DNA of 64,000 bases, taken from positions 1 through 64,000 of the forward strand of contig NZ_CAADFC020000024.1 of assembly GCF_900696085.1 (NCBI RefSeq), read 5' to 3'. The stretch's first letter is position 1, and each line of letters opens with the position of its first letter. The notes under the pieces are model-generated. The model did not search any database. It was not told the origin of the DNA and saw nothing but the letters and a program-made list of their open reading frames with translations. The position numbers and the translations under genes were made by a program. Below, in pieces: positions 54,348 through 63,199 of this stretch. Source of the stretch: Bradyrhizobium ivorense. GTDB taxonomy: Bacteria; Pseudomonadota; Alphaproteobacteria; Rhizobiales; Xanthobacteraceae.

Positions 54348-54788
54348 CTAGACCGGCGGGATGTCGCTAGGGGGATTCTCGTCAAAGCCATGCATGCGCA
54401 GGGCCCATTGCAATCCGATCACGGCTCCTTTCACCGGCTGCAGCAGCGCCAGCGACGCAAACAGCGTGAGCGGCAGATAGATCGCAAGCTGCAGCCAGAC
54501 CGGCGGTGAATAGTCGGTTTCGATCCACAGCACGGTCGGTACCACGATATGGCCGACGATGACGATGACGAGATAGGCCGGCAGATCGTCGGCGCGGTGC
54601 GGCGAGAAATCGAGATCGCAGACCGGGCAATGGCCGTCGCATTTGAGAAACTTGCGGAACAGCCTGCCTTTGCCGCAGCGCGGGCAGCGGCTGCAAAACC
54701 CGCGCATCATCGCGGTCCAGACGTCGCGCTTCTCGGGATTGGTCGTGTCGCGGGTCCAGACGACCGTCTCCGGGGTCACCCCTTCCAT
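54348..54788 (-). CDS. DUF983 membrane protein
   Basis: 146 aa. A zinc-ribbon-like Cys cluster (GFCSRCPRCGKGRLF, CDGHCPVCDLDF) lies at about residues 31-62. Two membrane helices (about 70-88 and 95-117) follow. This is DUF983 (PF06170), conserved in alphaproteobacteria beside rnr. Its start overlaps the rnr gene by 13 bases, so translation is linked. Function unknown. Confidence 0.9.
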   Translation of the reverse strand: MEGVTPETVVWTRDTTNPEKRDVWTAMMRGFCSRCPRCGKGRLFRKFLKCDGHCPVCDLDFSPHRADDLPAYLVIVIVGHIVVPTVLWIETDYSPPVWLQLAIYLPLTLFASLALLQPVKGAVIGLQWALRMHGFDENPPSDIPPV

Positions 54789-57106
54789 GACTTGCCTCGC
54801 TTCGACTTGCCGGACTTCTTCGGCCTGGCCGGCTTGCGCTCCTTCTTGCTGCGCGCCTTGCGCTCCTTGTGCGCGCCGGCGCGACGCTCCGCTCGTGCGC
54901 CGTCGCGTTTTCTGCCGCGCGGAAGTGCCTGTCCCGCCGATAGCAGCTCGAAGCGCAACGCGCCGGCGATCGGCGCGGCCTCGACCAGCCGCACATCGAC
55001 GACGTCGCCGAGCCGGTACATGGCGCCGCTGCGCGAGCCGATCAGCGCGTGGCGGGTTTCGTCGTAGTTGAAATATTCGCTGCCGATGGTGCGGATCGGG
55101 ATCAGCCCGTCGGCGCCGGTGTCGTCGAGCTTCACGAACAGGCCCGAGCGCGTCACGCCCGAGATGCGGCCCTGGAACGAGGCGCCGACCTTATCGGCGA
55201 GGAAATGCGCGATCAGCCGGTCCGCAGTCTCGCGCTCGGCCTTCATGGCGCGGCGCTCGGTGACCGAAATCTGTGCCGCGATCTCGGCGAGCGTCTCCAC
55301 CGTTTCGTCGGTCGGCAGCGCACCGTCGCCGAGGCCGAGCGCGCGGATCAGCGCGCGGTGCACGATCAGATCGGCGTAGCGGCGGATCGGCGAGGTGAAG
55401 TGGGCGTAGCGGCGCAGGTTCAAGCCGAAATGGCCGTAATTCTCGGCGGAGTATTCAGCCTGCGCCTGCGAGCGCAGCACCACCTCGTTGACTAGCGGCT
55501 CGTAATCCTCGCCGGAAACCTGCGCCAGCACGCGGTTGAACTGCGAGGGCCGCAGCGCGCCCTGCTTGGTGAAGGGCAGGTCGAGCGTCTTGAGAAATTC
55601 CTGGAGGTTGTAGATCTTCTCCTGGGTCGGCTCGTCATGCACGCGATAGATCAGCGGGAGGTTCTTCTTCTCCAGCATTTCCGCCGCCGCGACGTTGGCG
55701 AGGATCATGAACTCCTCGATCAGCCGGTGCGCATCGAGCCGCTGCGGCACGATCACGCGGTCGACGGTGCCGTCAGGCTTCAGCAGGATCTTGCGCTCGG
55801 GCAGATCGAGATCGAGCGGGTCGCGCTCATTGCGCGCGAGCTTGACCAGCTCATAGGCCGACCACAGCGGTTTTAGGATCGGATCGAGCAGGGGGCCGGT
55901 GGTGTCGTCGGGGCGGCCGTCGATCGCGGCCTGCGCCTGCGCATAATTGAGCTTTGCCGCCGAGCGCATCAGCACGCGATGAAATGTGTGCGAACGCTTG
56001 CGGCCGTCGGCGCCGATCACCATGCGCACCGCGAGCGCGCCGCGCGGCTCGCCTGGCACCAGCGAGCAGAGATTGTTGGAGATGCGCTCCGGTAGCATCG
56101 GCACCACCCGATCGGGGAAATACACCGAGTTGCCGCGCTGCAGTGCGTCGCGGTCGAGCGCCGAGCCTGATCGTACATAGTAGGCGACGTCGGCGATCGC
56201 GACATGGACGATGTAGCCGCCCTTGTTGTTCGGATCAGGATCGACCTCCGCATGCACGGCGTCGTCGTGATCCTTGGCATCCGGCGGATCGATGGTGACG
56301 AGCGGCACGTCGCGCCAGTCCTCGCGGCCCTGCAGCGCCGCGGGTTTTGCCTCTTCGGACTCGCGGATCGCGGCAGGCGAAAACACCTGCGGAATGTCGT
56401 GGGCGTTGATCGCGATCAGGCTGATCGCCTTTTCGCTCGCGATCGAGCCGAGCCGTTCCTTGACCCGGCCGGAGTTGAGGCCGTAGCCGCGGGTGCGCAC
56501 GAGATCGACGCTGATCAGGTCGCCGTCCTCGGCGCCGCCGGTGTCGGCCTTGGCGATGTTGAGCTCGCGGCCGGCTTGCTTCTTGTCGACCGGGATCAGC
56601 CGCCCGCCGCCGTCGGGATTTTTGCGGAAGATGCCGAGGATGCGGCTCCGCGCATGGTCGATGATCTTGATGACGCGGCCGCGATACGGCGTGCCGTCGC
56701 GCTCGTCGGTCACCTCGACCCGCAGCAGGGCGCGGTCGCCGACGCCGGCGGTGGTGCCGGGTTTTGGCCGCCGCGGCGTGTCGATACGGATCTTCGGGGC
56801 GGTGCCGTTCTCTTCGGCATCCCACTCGGCGGGGGTGGCGATCAATTCGCCGTCGCTGTCGCGGCCGGTGATGTCGGCGAGCACGGTCGGCGGCAGCGCC
56901 GCCGGCTCGTGCATCTTGCGTCCGCGCTTTGCAATCGTGCCGTCATCGGCGAGCTCGCGCAGCATGCGCTTCAGCTCGACGCGGTCGGCGTTCTTCAGGC
57001 CGAAGGCACGAGCGATCTCGCGGGTGCCGACCTTGCCTGGATTGGCGCGAATGAAGGCGACGATGGCGTCCCGGGCCGGAAAGCCATGGTCGGGTTTTTG
57101 TTTCAC
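54776..57106 (-). CDS. rnr: ribonuclease R
   Basis: 776 aa from a GTG start that begins right after the topA stop (TAA|GTG). RNase R degrades structured RNA 3'-to-5'. An N-terminal winged-helix region (about 1-60) precedes two cold-shock domains. The RNB catalytic domain contains DPPDAKDHDDAVHAEVDP with the active-site Asp residues. SPIRRYADLIVHRALIRALG follows, then an S1 domain (ISGVTRSGLFVKLDDTGADG). The tail is very Lys/Arg-rich (about 735-776), as in other RNase R proteins. Confidence 0.96.
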   Translation of the reverse strand: MKQKPDHGFPARDAIVAFIRANPGKVGTREIARAFGLKNADRVELKRMLRELADDGTIAKRGRKMHEPAALPPTVLADITGRDSDGELIATPAEWDAEENGTAPKIRIDTPRRPKPGTTAGVGDRALLRVEVTDERDGTPYRGRVIKIIDHARSRILGIFRKNPDGGGRLIPVDKKQAGRELNIAKADTGGAEDGDLISVDLVRTRGYGLNSGRVKERLGSIASEKAISLIAINAHDIPQVFSPAAIRESEEAKPAALQGREDWRDVPLVTIDPPDAKDHDDAVHAEVDPDPNNKGGYIVHVAIADVAYYVRSGSALDRDALQRGNSVYFPDRVVPMLPERISNNLCSLVPGEPRGALAVRMVIGADGRKRSHTFHRVLMRSAAKLNYAQAQAAIDGRPDDTTGPLLDPILKPLWSAYELVKLARNERDPLDLDLPERKILLKPDGTVDRVIVPQRLDAHRLIEEFMILANVAAAEMLEKKNLPLIYRVHDEPTQEKIYNLQEFLKTLDLPFTKQGALRPSQFNRVLAQVSGEDYEPLVNEVVLRSQAQAEYSAENYGHFGLNLRRYAHFTSPIRRYADLIVHRALIRALGLGDGALPTDETVETLAEIAAQISVTERRAMKAERETADRLIAHFLADKVGASFQGRISGVTRSGLFVKLDDTGADGLIPIRTIGSEYFNYDETRHALIGSRSGAMYRLGDVVDVRLVEAAPIAGALRFELLSAGQALPRGRKRDGARAERRAGAHKERKARSKKERKPARPKKSGKSKRGKSWKG

Positions 57107-59875
57107 TTATCCTCTTGCCTTGCCGGCGCTCTTCTTCGCCGGCGATTTCGATCCCGCCGCCGGCTTTGCGGCCGAGGTCTTGGCGCCTGACGAGACCGGA
57201 GCGCGCGCCTTGCTGGCGGCCTCCGATTTTGGTTTCGCTGCGGCCTTCTTCGCCGCGGATTTCTTGGCGGGCTTGGCCTCAGCGTCATCCTTCTCGTCGG
57301 ACTTCGCTTCGGATTTGGCCTTGGCCGGCTTCGCCGCCTTGGCTTTCTTGCCCTTGGCCTTGCCGCCGCCCTTGGCCGCGCGCTCGTCGATCAGCGCGAT
57401 CGCTTCCGCCAGCGTGACCTCGTCGGGCGTGCGGTCGCTCGGGATCGTCGCGTTGACGCCGCCCGCGGTGACGTAGGCGCCGTAGCGGCCGTTCTTCAGC
57501 GCGACCGCGCCGAGCGAGGGATGATCGCCGAGCGGCTTGCCGGGATCGGCGCCGAAGCGGCGGCCGCTCGGGCCTTTTGCAATTTTCTCGGCAATCAGCG
57601 TGACGGCGCGGTTCAGCCCGATATTGAAGACCTCGTCGCCGGCCTCGAGGCTGGCATAGGTCTTCTCATGCTTCACGAACGGCCCGAAGCGGCCGAGGCC
57701 CGCGGTGATCGGCTGTCCGGTCTCCGGATGCTTGCCGATTTCGCGCGGCAGCGACAACAGCTTGAGCGCCAGCTCGAGGTCGACATCCGCGGGCGAGGTG
57801 CCCTTCGGAATGCCGGCGCGCTTCGGCTTCTCGCCTTCCTCATAATCCTTCTGCTCGCCGAGCTGGATATAGGGGCCGAACCGGCCGGCCTTCACGGTGA
57901 CATCGAACCCGGTGTCGGGATCGGTGCCGAGCACGCGGTCGGCGCTCTCCGCGCTGTCGGCGGCGAGCGGGCGGGTGTAGCGGCATTCCGGATAGTTCGA
58001 GCAGCCGACGAAGGCGCCGAACTTGCCGGCCTTCAGGTTCAGCTTGCCGGTGCCGCAGGTCGGGCACTGCCTGACATCGCCGCCATCGGCGCGCGGCGGG
58101 TAGATGTGCGGGCCCAGCATCTCGTCGAGCGCATCGAGCACCTCGGCGACGCGCAGATCCTTGATGTCGTTGACCGCGCCGATGAAGTCGCGCCAAAAGT
58201 CCTGCAACACCTGCTGCCAGGCGATCTCGTTGTTGGAGATGCGGTCGAGCTGCTCCTCGAGATCGGCGGTGAAGTCGTATTCGACGTAGCGCTGGAAGAA
58301 GTTTTCCAGGAACGCGACCACGACGCGGCCCTTGTCCTCGCCGTGCAGGCGCTTCTTCTCGAGCTTGACGTAGCCGCGGTCCTTCAACACCTGCAGGATC
58401 GAGGCGTAGGTCGAGGGCCGGCCGATGCCGAGTTCTTCCATCCGCTTCACCAGCGACGCTTCGGAGAAGCGCGGCGGCGGCTCGGTGAAATGCTGGGTGA
58501 CGGCAAGGCTCTGGCGCTTCACCGCTTCGCCGGTGTTCATCGCGGGCAGGCGGCGCGAATCCTCGTCCTCCTCGTCGTCGTGACCTTCCTGATAGAGCGC
58601 GAGGAAGCCGTCGAACTTGATCACCTGGCCGGAAGCGCGCAGCTCCAGCACACGGGAGCCGGCCTTGCCCTCGATGTCGACCGTGGTGCGTTCGAGCTCC
58701 GCGGATTCCATCTGGCTCGCGATGGTGCGCTTCCAGATCAGCTCATAAAGCTTGGCCTGGTCGGGATCGAGCCTGCGGCCGATCGAGGCCGGGCGGCGCG
58801 ACAGGTCGGTCGGGCGGATCGCCTCGTGGGCCTCCTGCGCGTTCTTGGCCTTGGCCTGGTACTGGCGCGGGGCATCCGGCACATAGGCGTTGCCGTAATC
58901 CTCGCCGATCACCTTGCGCGCCTGGGTGATCGCTTCGGGCGCGATCTGCACGCCATCGGTTCGCATATAGGTGATGAGGCCGGTGGTCTCGCCGCCAATG
59001 TCGATGCCCTCATAGAGCCGCTGCGCGATGCGCATGGTGTGCGCCGGGGCGAAGCCGAGCTTGCGGCTGGCTTCCTGCTGCAGGGTCGAGGTGGTGAAGG
59101 GGGCCTGCGGATTGCGCCGCGCCGGTTTTGCCTCGACGCTCGCGACGCGGAAGGTCGCGGCCTCGATCGCCTTCTTGAAGTCCTCGGCTTCCGCGCCGGA
59201 GCCAATGTCGAGGCGGGCGATCTTCTTGCCGTCGGCGCCGACGAGGCGCGCCTCAAAGGTTTCGCCGCGGGTCGTGACCAGCGTCGCGACCAGCGACCAG
59301 TATTCCTTCGGCACGAACTTCTCGATCTCGAGCTCGCGGTCGCAGACCAGCCGCAGCGCGACCGACTGCACGCGGCCGGCCGAGCGGGCGCCGGGCAGCT
59401 TGCGCCACAGCACCGGGGAGAGCGTGAAGCCGACCAGATAGTCCAGCGCGCGGCGCGCCATATAGGCGTCGACCAGCGCGCCATCGATCTGGCGCGGCGC
59501 CTTCATCGCCTCGGACACGGCCTGCTTGGTGATGGCGTTGAACACCACGCGCTCGACCTTCTGGTCCTTCAGCGCGCGCTTCTCCTTCATCACCTCCAGC
59601 ACGTGCCAGGAGATCGCCTCGCCCTCGCGATCAGGGTCGGTTGCGAGAATCAGGCGGTCAGCACCCTTCAGCGCCTTGGCGATGTCGTTCAGACGGCTGG
59701 CGGCCTTGGCGTCAACCTCCCAGATCATCTGGAAATTGGCGTCCGGATCGACCGATCCGTTCTTGGCCGGGAGGTCGCGGACATGGCCGAACGACGCCAG
59801 GACCTCGTAGGAGGACCCCAGATATTTGTTGATCGTCTTGGCCTTGGCCGGCGACTCCACAATGACGATATTCAT
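57107..59875 (-). CDS. topA: DNA topoisomerase I
   Basis: 922 aa type IA topoisomerase that relaxes negative supercoils. The Toprim domain opens MNIVIVESPAKAKTINKYLG and has ATDPDREGEAISWH. The catalytic tyrosine lies in LITYMRTDGVQ. A zinc ribbon (CPTCGTGKL and CSNYPECRY) follows at about residues 595-625. A Lys/Ala-rich tail (about 850-922) resembles histone H1 and probably binds DNA. Its last base is adjacent to the rnr start. In relatives dprA precedes topA; it is not in this window. Confidence 0.97.
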   Translation of the reverse strand: MNIVIVESPAKAKTINKYLGSSYEVLASFGHVRDLPAKNGSVDPDANFQMIWEVDAKAASRLNDIAKALKGADRLILATDPDREGEAISWHVLEVMKEKRALKDQKVERVVFNAITKQAVSEAMKAPRQIDGALVDAYMARRALDYLVGFTLSPVLWRKLPGARSAGRVQSVALRLVCDRELEIEKFVPKEYWSLVATLVTTRGETFEARLVGADGKKIARLDIGSGAEAEDFKKAIEAATFRVASVEAKPARRNPQAPFTTSTLQQEASRKLGFAPAHTMRIAQRLYEGIDIGGETTGLITYMRTDGVQIAPEAITQARKVIGEDYGNAYVPDAPRQYQAKAKNAQEAHEAIRPTDLSRRPASIGRRLDPDQAKLYELIWKRTIASQMESAELERTTVDIEGKAGSRVLELRASGQVIKFDGFLALYQEGHDDEEDEDSRRLPAMNTGEAVKRQSLAVTQHFTEPPPRFSEASLVKRMEELGIGRPSTYASILQVLKDRGYVKLEKKRLHGEDKGRVVVAFLENFFQRYVEYDFTADLEEQLDRISNNEIAWQQVLQDFWRDFIGAVNDIKDLRVAEVLDALDEMLGPHIYPPRADGGDVRQCPTCGTGKLNLKAGKFGAFVGCSNYPECRYTRPLAADSAESADRVLGTDPDTGFDVTVKAGRFGPYIQLGEQKDYEEGEKPKRAGIPKGTSPADVDLELALKLLSLPREIGKHPETGQPITAGLGRFGPFVKHEKTYASLEAGDEVFNIGLNRAVTLIAEKIAKGPSGRRFGADPGKPLGDHPSLGAVALKNGRYGAYVTAGGVNATIPSDRTPDEVTLAEAIALIDERAAKGGGKAKGKKAKAAKPAKAKSEAKSDEKDDAEAKPAKKSAAKKAAAKPKSEAASKARAPVSSGAKTSAAKPAAGSKSPAKKSAGKARG

Positions 59876-60105
59876 GTCATTCCAATAGCTTACGGGAAAA
59901 CTTGAAGACGGATTCCGCTAGACTCGCGACCCGCCATGTCGGGGCGAACATGGGTGCTGGGGCCGTCGGTGTCAAATCGCCAGATATTGAGGGGGTGGTT
60001 CCAGATGGGGAAATCCTATCCCCAGGGTTGAAAAATGCGTCCTAGAGTTGCGCCCGCAAAAGGCGTACCTCTCTTTATATAGGGCGGGAATCGGAAAGCG
60101 GACGT

Positions 60106-60342
60106 TTGACCAGGACAGGGGGCGGCCGGAAGCACAAGGCGTCCGGCCGGCGGCGATCGGCGGGCGAGGAGACAGGAGAGGGCAGCCCGGATGACGCCCT
60201 GGTCCTGATCCGGGCAGCCGTGACCGAACTGGCCAAGCTCGCCCAGCGCCACAATTTCGCGGTGCTCGACCACCTGTTAGCCATGGCCCGGCTGGAAGCC
60301 GACGAGCAACTGCGCGCCCGCAGCCGGCGGAAGCTGTCGTGA
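60106..60342 (+). CDS. small conserved hypothetical protein
   Basis: 78 aa if started at the TTG at 60106. The first 25 residues are basic and low-complexity, so the true start may be later (a GTG at VTELAKL is possible). DDALVLIRAAVTELAKLAQR, FAVLDHLLAMARLEADEQLR form two helices. Similar small proteins are common in Bradyrhizobium relatives, as I recall. Function unknown. It is divergent from topA across 230 bases. Confidence 0.45.
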   Translation: MTRTGGGRKHKASGRRRSAGEETGEGSPDDALVLIRAAVTELAKLAQRHNFAVLDHLLAMARLEADEQLRARSRRKLS

Positions 60343-60440
60343 GGGCAATGGCGCCACATAGTTAGTCCCGTCATCCCCGCGCAAAGGTTTCGCCTTTGCC
60401 CATGTCGCGAGAATGCGAAGCTGCGTCACCACCCGCAACT

Positions 60441-60543
60441 GTCATCGCCCGGCTCGACCGGGCGATCCAGTACGCCGCGGCCTCTCGGCCTAACAATGAT
60501 TGCCTCTGGAATACTGGATCACCCGCATGCGCGGGTGATGACA
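60441..60543. repeat. intergenic palindromic repeat, family D
   Basis: GTCATCGCCCGGCTCGACCG to CGCGGGTGATGACA, with AGTACGCCGCGGCC and GGAATACTGGATC as in the copy at 31719. A second small hairpin (CGCAAAGGTTTCGCCTTTGC) lies just before it near 60379. Confidence 0.8.
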
Positions 60544-60613
60544 CCGAGTTAGCTGTTCGACACTTGAATCCGCGTCTATTGGCTCTCGCTGCGCGAGCCC
60601 CGGAATGACGGAG

Positions 60614-61090
60614 CTACGCCGGCACCCGCCGCGCGCGCTTCGCTGCGGCCCGCGGCTTCAGCGTGGTGTCGGCTGCGCTCAGGAGCCGGCCGTCCTGGGA
60701 ATACAGCGCGAGCTTCTGCACCGGCTTGCCGTTCTCGCGGTCGACCAGAAACGTGTCGATCTCGTTCGGATGCTCGTCGAACTCCTCGCTCCATTGCCGC
60801 AGCGCGACCAGGATCGGAAAGATGCCGCGGCCCTTCGGCGACAGCACATATTCCTGATAGGCGCTGCCGTCGGAGGCCGGGATCATCTTCAGTATGCCGC
60901 GCTCGACCAGCGTGCGCAGCCGCGTCGCGAGGATGTTCTTGGCGAGCCCGAGGCTGGTCTGGAATTCGCCGAAGCGGCGGCAGCCGAGGCTGGCGTCGCG
61001 GATGATCAAAAGCGACCACCAGTCGCCGAACACATCGAGCGCGCGCGCGATCGGGCAGCTGTCGCCGGCAAGACTGGTTCTCTTCACCAC
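60614..61090 (-). CDS. HxlR-family regulator
   Basis: 158 aa from the GTG at 61090, which has GGGAG close upstream. Reading from an ATG at 61192 would add 34 residues encoded by a palindromic repeat, so that start is rejected. SCPIARALDVFGDWWSLLII (with Cys12), then FGEFQTSLGLAKNILATRLR are the HxlR winged-helix core. Cys12 sits where redox-sensing HxlR regulators have theirs. The C-terminal tail is basic. It is divergent from an SDR gene, and a long palindrome lies between them. Confidence 0.87.
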   Translation of the reverse strand: MVKRTSLAGDSCPIARALDVFGDWWSLLIIRDASLGCRRFGEFQTSLGLAKNILATRLRTLVERGILKMIPASDGSAYQEYVLSPKGRGIFPILVALRQWSEEFDEHPNEIDTFLVDRENGKPVQKLALYSQDGRLLSAADTTLKPRAAAKRARRVPA

Positions 61091-61117
61091 GCGGTCTCCC
61101 AAGGATTCCTTGTTTGA

Positions 61118-61187
61118 GCATGATCTCCGCGCAAACGCTTCGCGTTTGTCGCGAGGGAAAACCGCTTCGCACTTTTCCGGATCATGC
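61118..61187. repeat. palindromic repeat, family G
   Basis: GCATGATCTCCGCGCAAACG to ACTTTTCCGGATCATGC, with inner hairpin AAACGCTTCGCGTTT and AGGGAAAACCGCTTCGC. It lies directly before the HxlR gene. Confidence 0.65.
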
Positions 61188-61206
61188 TGCAATCACGGTC
61201 TTGTGT

Positions 61207-61262
61207 GGTTGCAATATTAAACTGGATACCCTAGTTAGGCAATCAGGTTTAATAATGCAACC
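61207..61262. promoter_or_regulatory. 16-base inverted repeat, candidate HxlR operator
   Basis: GGTTGCAATATTAAAC (61207-61222) and GTTTAATAATGCAACC (61247-61262) pair with one mismatch across a 24-base centre that also looks partly symmetrical. It covers the promoter region shared by the HxlR gene and the SDR gene, 16 bases before the SDR ATG. Confidence 0.65.
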
Positions 61263-61278
61263 AGACTGGAGGCGGACA

Positions 61279-62052
61279 ATGAGACTTGCAAACAAAGTGG
61301 CGTTGATCACCGGCGGCAACAGCGGCATCGGGCTTGCGACGGCAAGGCTGTTCGTGGCCGAGGGCGCCAAGGTCGTGATTACCGGGCGCAACAAGGAGCG
61401 GCTGGCGGCGGCGGCCAAGGAACTCGGGCCGAACGCGCTGGCGGTGGAGGCCGACGCCACCGACGTCGCGGCGCTGGAAGCGGCCGTGAAGCAGGGCGCG
61501 GAGAAATTCGGCAAGTACGACGTGCTGTTCGCCAATGCCGGCATTCCCGGCCAGACGCCGGTCGGCGGCACCACGCTCGCGGCATTCGAGAGCGTGATCC
61601 GCACCAATCTCACCGGCGTGTTCTTCACCGTCCAGGCGGTCGCGCCCTATCTCAACGACGGCGCCTCCGTGATCCTCAACGGCTCGGTGATCTCGGTGCT
61701 CGGCAATCCTGGCTACTCGGCCTATGCCGCGAGCAAGGCCGGCGTGCGCGCGATGGCGCGGGTGATGGCCTCAGAGCTGTCGCCGCGCAACATCCGCGTC
61801 AACGTGGTGGCGCCGGGCGCAGTGCGCACCCCGATCTGGGGCGCCGCAACGGCAACGCCGGAGGCCGAGAAAATATTCGAGGCGCGGATCGGCAAGACCA
61901 CGCCGCTCGGTCGCATCGGGGAGCCCGATCATATCTCGAAGACGGTGCTGTTCCTGGCGTCCGACGATGCTGCGCATGTGCAGGGGCAGGAGCTGTTCAT
62001 CGACGGCGGCGCTACCGCTTCGCCCGCCGGCGCGCCGATCTATCGCGGCTAA
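61279..62052 (+). CDS. short-chain dehydrogenase/reductase
   Basis: 257 aa from the ATG at 61279, which has GGAGG upstream. The cofactor motif TGGNSGIG (about residues 12-19) and NAG (in LFANAGIPG) bind NAD(P). The catalytic Ser, Tyr and Lys are in LNGSVIS and YSAYAASKAG. The C-terminal ASDDAAHVQGQELFIDGGAT is typical. It is divergent from the HxlR gene and probably repressed by it. Substrate unknown. Confidence 0.92.
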   Translation: MRLANKVALITGGNSGIGLATARLFVAEGAKVVITGRNKERLAAAAKELGPNALAVEADATDVAALEAAVKQGAEKFGKYDVLFANAGIPGQTPVGGTTLAAFESVIRTNLTGVFFTVQAVAPYLNDGASVILNGSVISVLGNPGYSAYAASKAGVRAMARVMASELSPRNIRVNVVAPGAVRTPIWGAATATPEAEKIFEARIGKTTPLGRIGEPDHISKTVLFLASDDAAHVQGQELFIDGGATASPAGAPIYRG

Positions 62053-62130
62053 AGCTCGACTCGTTTTCTGCACGCGAACCAGAGTCCGCTTCGCTGGAAA
62101 ACGCTGCAAATTGTTTCTCATTGTAAAGAA

Positions 62131-62160
62131 CGGCCGGTGTGAACGGGATCACACCGGCCG
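62131..62160. terminator. strong hairpin after SDR gene
   Basis: CGGCCGGTGTGA and TCACACCGGCCG pair perfectly around ACGGGA. There is no T-run, so it may be an intrinsic terminator of weak type or another structured element. Confidence 0.45.
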
Positions 62161-62167
62161 ATGTCGT

Positions 62168-62191
62168 TCGTGACGTATCATCGTGTCACGA
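62168..62191. promoter_or_regulatory. inverted repeat TCGTGAC-N10-GTCACGA
   Basis: Perfect 7-base arms 81 bases before the 52-aa membrane protein gene. It may be an operator of that gene or part of the hairpin region. Confidence 0.35.
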
Positions 62192-62272
62192 GACATTGAA
62201 CCTTTGTCGCAGTCAAAGGACTTCTGAAAAGGGCGAGGAATTTTTCACCACGGAATCATTTGGAGTGCAGTC

Positions 62273-62431
62273 ATGCCGAAAGCAGCACGCATCCCGTCAT
62301 CGATTACCGTATCCTCCGCATCCGAAAATTCGGATACGTCGCAATTCGTCACCGTCGCATTGTTCTCCGGCATCGGTTTATTGATTTCGCTCCTGGTCGT
62401 CATTCTCGGCATTCAGGGCGTCTGGCTCTGA
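62273..62431 (+). CDS. small membrane protein, 52 aa
   Basis: Starts MPKAARIPSSITVSSASENS with GGAG eight bases upstream. A polar N-terminal half (to about residue 24) precedes one membrane helix (FVTVALFSGIGLLISLLVVI) and a short end. No family recognised. It lies alone between the SDR and azoreductase genes. The good ribosome site and typical membrane pattern support it as a real gene. Confidence 0.55.
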   Translation: MPKAARIPSSITVSSASENSDTSQFVTVALFSGIGLLISLLVVILGIQGVWL

Positions 62432-62490
62432 GCTGATTGACCTGAACGCACGCCTGCCGCCGCCTGCGCCGCGGCAGGCGCTTCATCGCA

Positions 62491-63099
62491 TCAGGCTGCG
62501 TTCAGGCTGCCGGCGGCCTGTAGCGCGCCTGCGACCGCCTTTTCGCGATGCTCGGGGCCGACCTGGATGCCGTCGGCAGGGATGAATTCAAGGTTCGTGA
62601 CGCCGATGAAGCCAAACACCCCGCGCAGATAGGTTTCGAGATGCTCGAGCGCGGCCATCGGCGTGCCGGCGCCGTAATAGCCGCCGCGCGAGATCGCGAT
62701 GATGACGCGCTTGCTGCCGGCCAGTCCCTCGACTCCGGCGGGACCGTATTTGAAGGTCTTGCCCGCCACCAGGATGCGATCGATCCAGACCTTGAGCTGG
62801 CTCGGAATCGTGAAATTGTACATCGGCGCGCCGATCACGACGGTGTCGGCGGCCAAGAACTCCTCCAGCACAAGCTGACCGGCGGCGACGTCATCGCGGA
62901 CCGACGGGTCGGGCGCCGCGCCCTGGCCGGCAGCGAGGTGCAGGCCGGTGAGGTGGCCGAGCGGGGTCTGGGTCAGGTCGCGGTAGGTCACGACCAGGCC
63001 GGGATTGGCTTGGCGCAGCCGCTCCACGGCGGCGGCCGAGACCTGGCGGCTGACCGAGTGCGGGCCGAGAACGGAGGAGTCGATGTGCAGAAGTTTCAT
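62491..63099 (-). CDS. azoR: FMN-dependent NADH-azoreductase
   Basis: 202 aa starting MKLLHIDSSVLGPHSVSRQV. PMYNFTIPSQLKVWIDRILV and GTPMAALEHLETYLRGVFGF are typical of AzoR, a flavodoxin-fold enzyme that reduces azo dyes and quinones using NADH and FMN. In bacteria it protects against thiol-reactive quinones. It is divergent from an HxlR-family gene across 100 bases, an arrangement like yodB-azoR1 in Bacillus. A start at 63216 would add 39 unlikely residues and is rejected. Confidence 0.93.
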   Translation of the reverse strand: MKLLHIDSSVLGPHSVSRQVSAAAVERLRQANPGLVVTYRDLTQTPLGHLTGLHLAAGQGAAPDPSVRDDVAAGQLVLEEFLAADTVVIGAPMYNFTIPSQLKVWIDRILVAGKTFKYGPAGVEGLAGSKRVIIAISRGGYYGAGTPMAALEHLETYLRGVFGFIGVTNLEFIPADGIQVGPEHREKAVAGALQAAGSLNAA

Positions 63100-63199
63100 G
63101 GCAGGGGATCCCCTTGGGTATAGGTTTGTAACTGGCGCTATATGAGTGACCACCCTAAATCCCCGCAAGAACGCACATTTTTGAAACCCGAGCACAGCC

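Noticed and set aside
57521..59905. 794-codon open frame on the forward strand
   Set aside because: It is antisense to topA and without any domain or ribosome site.
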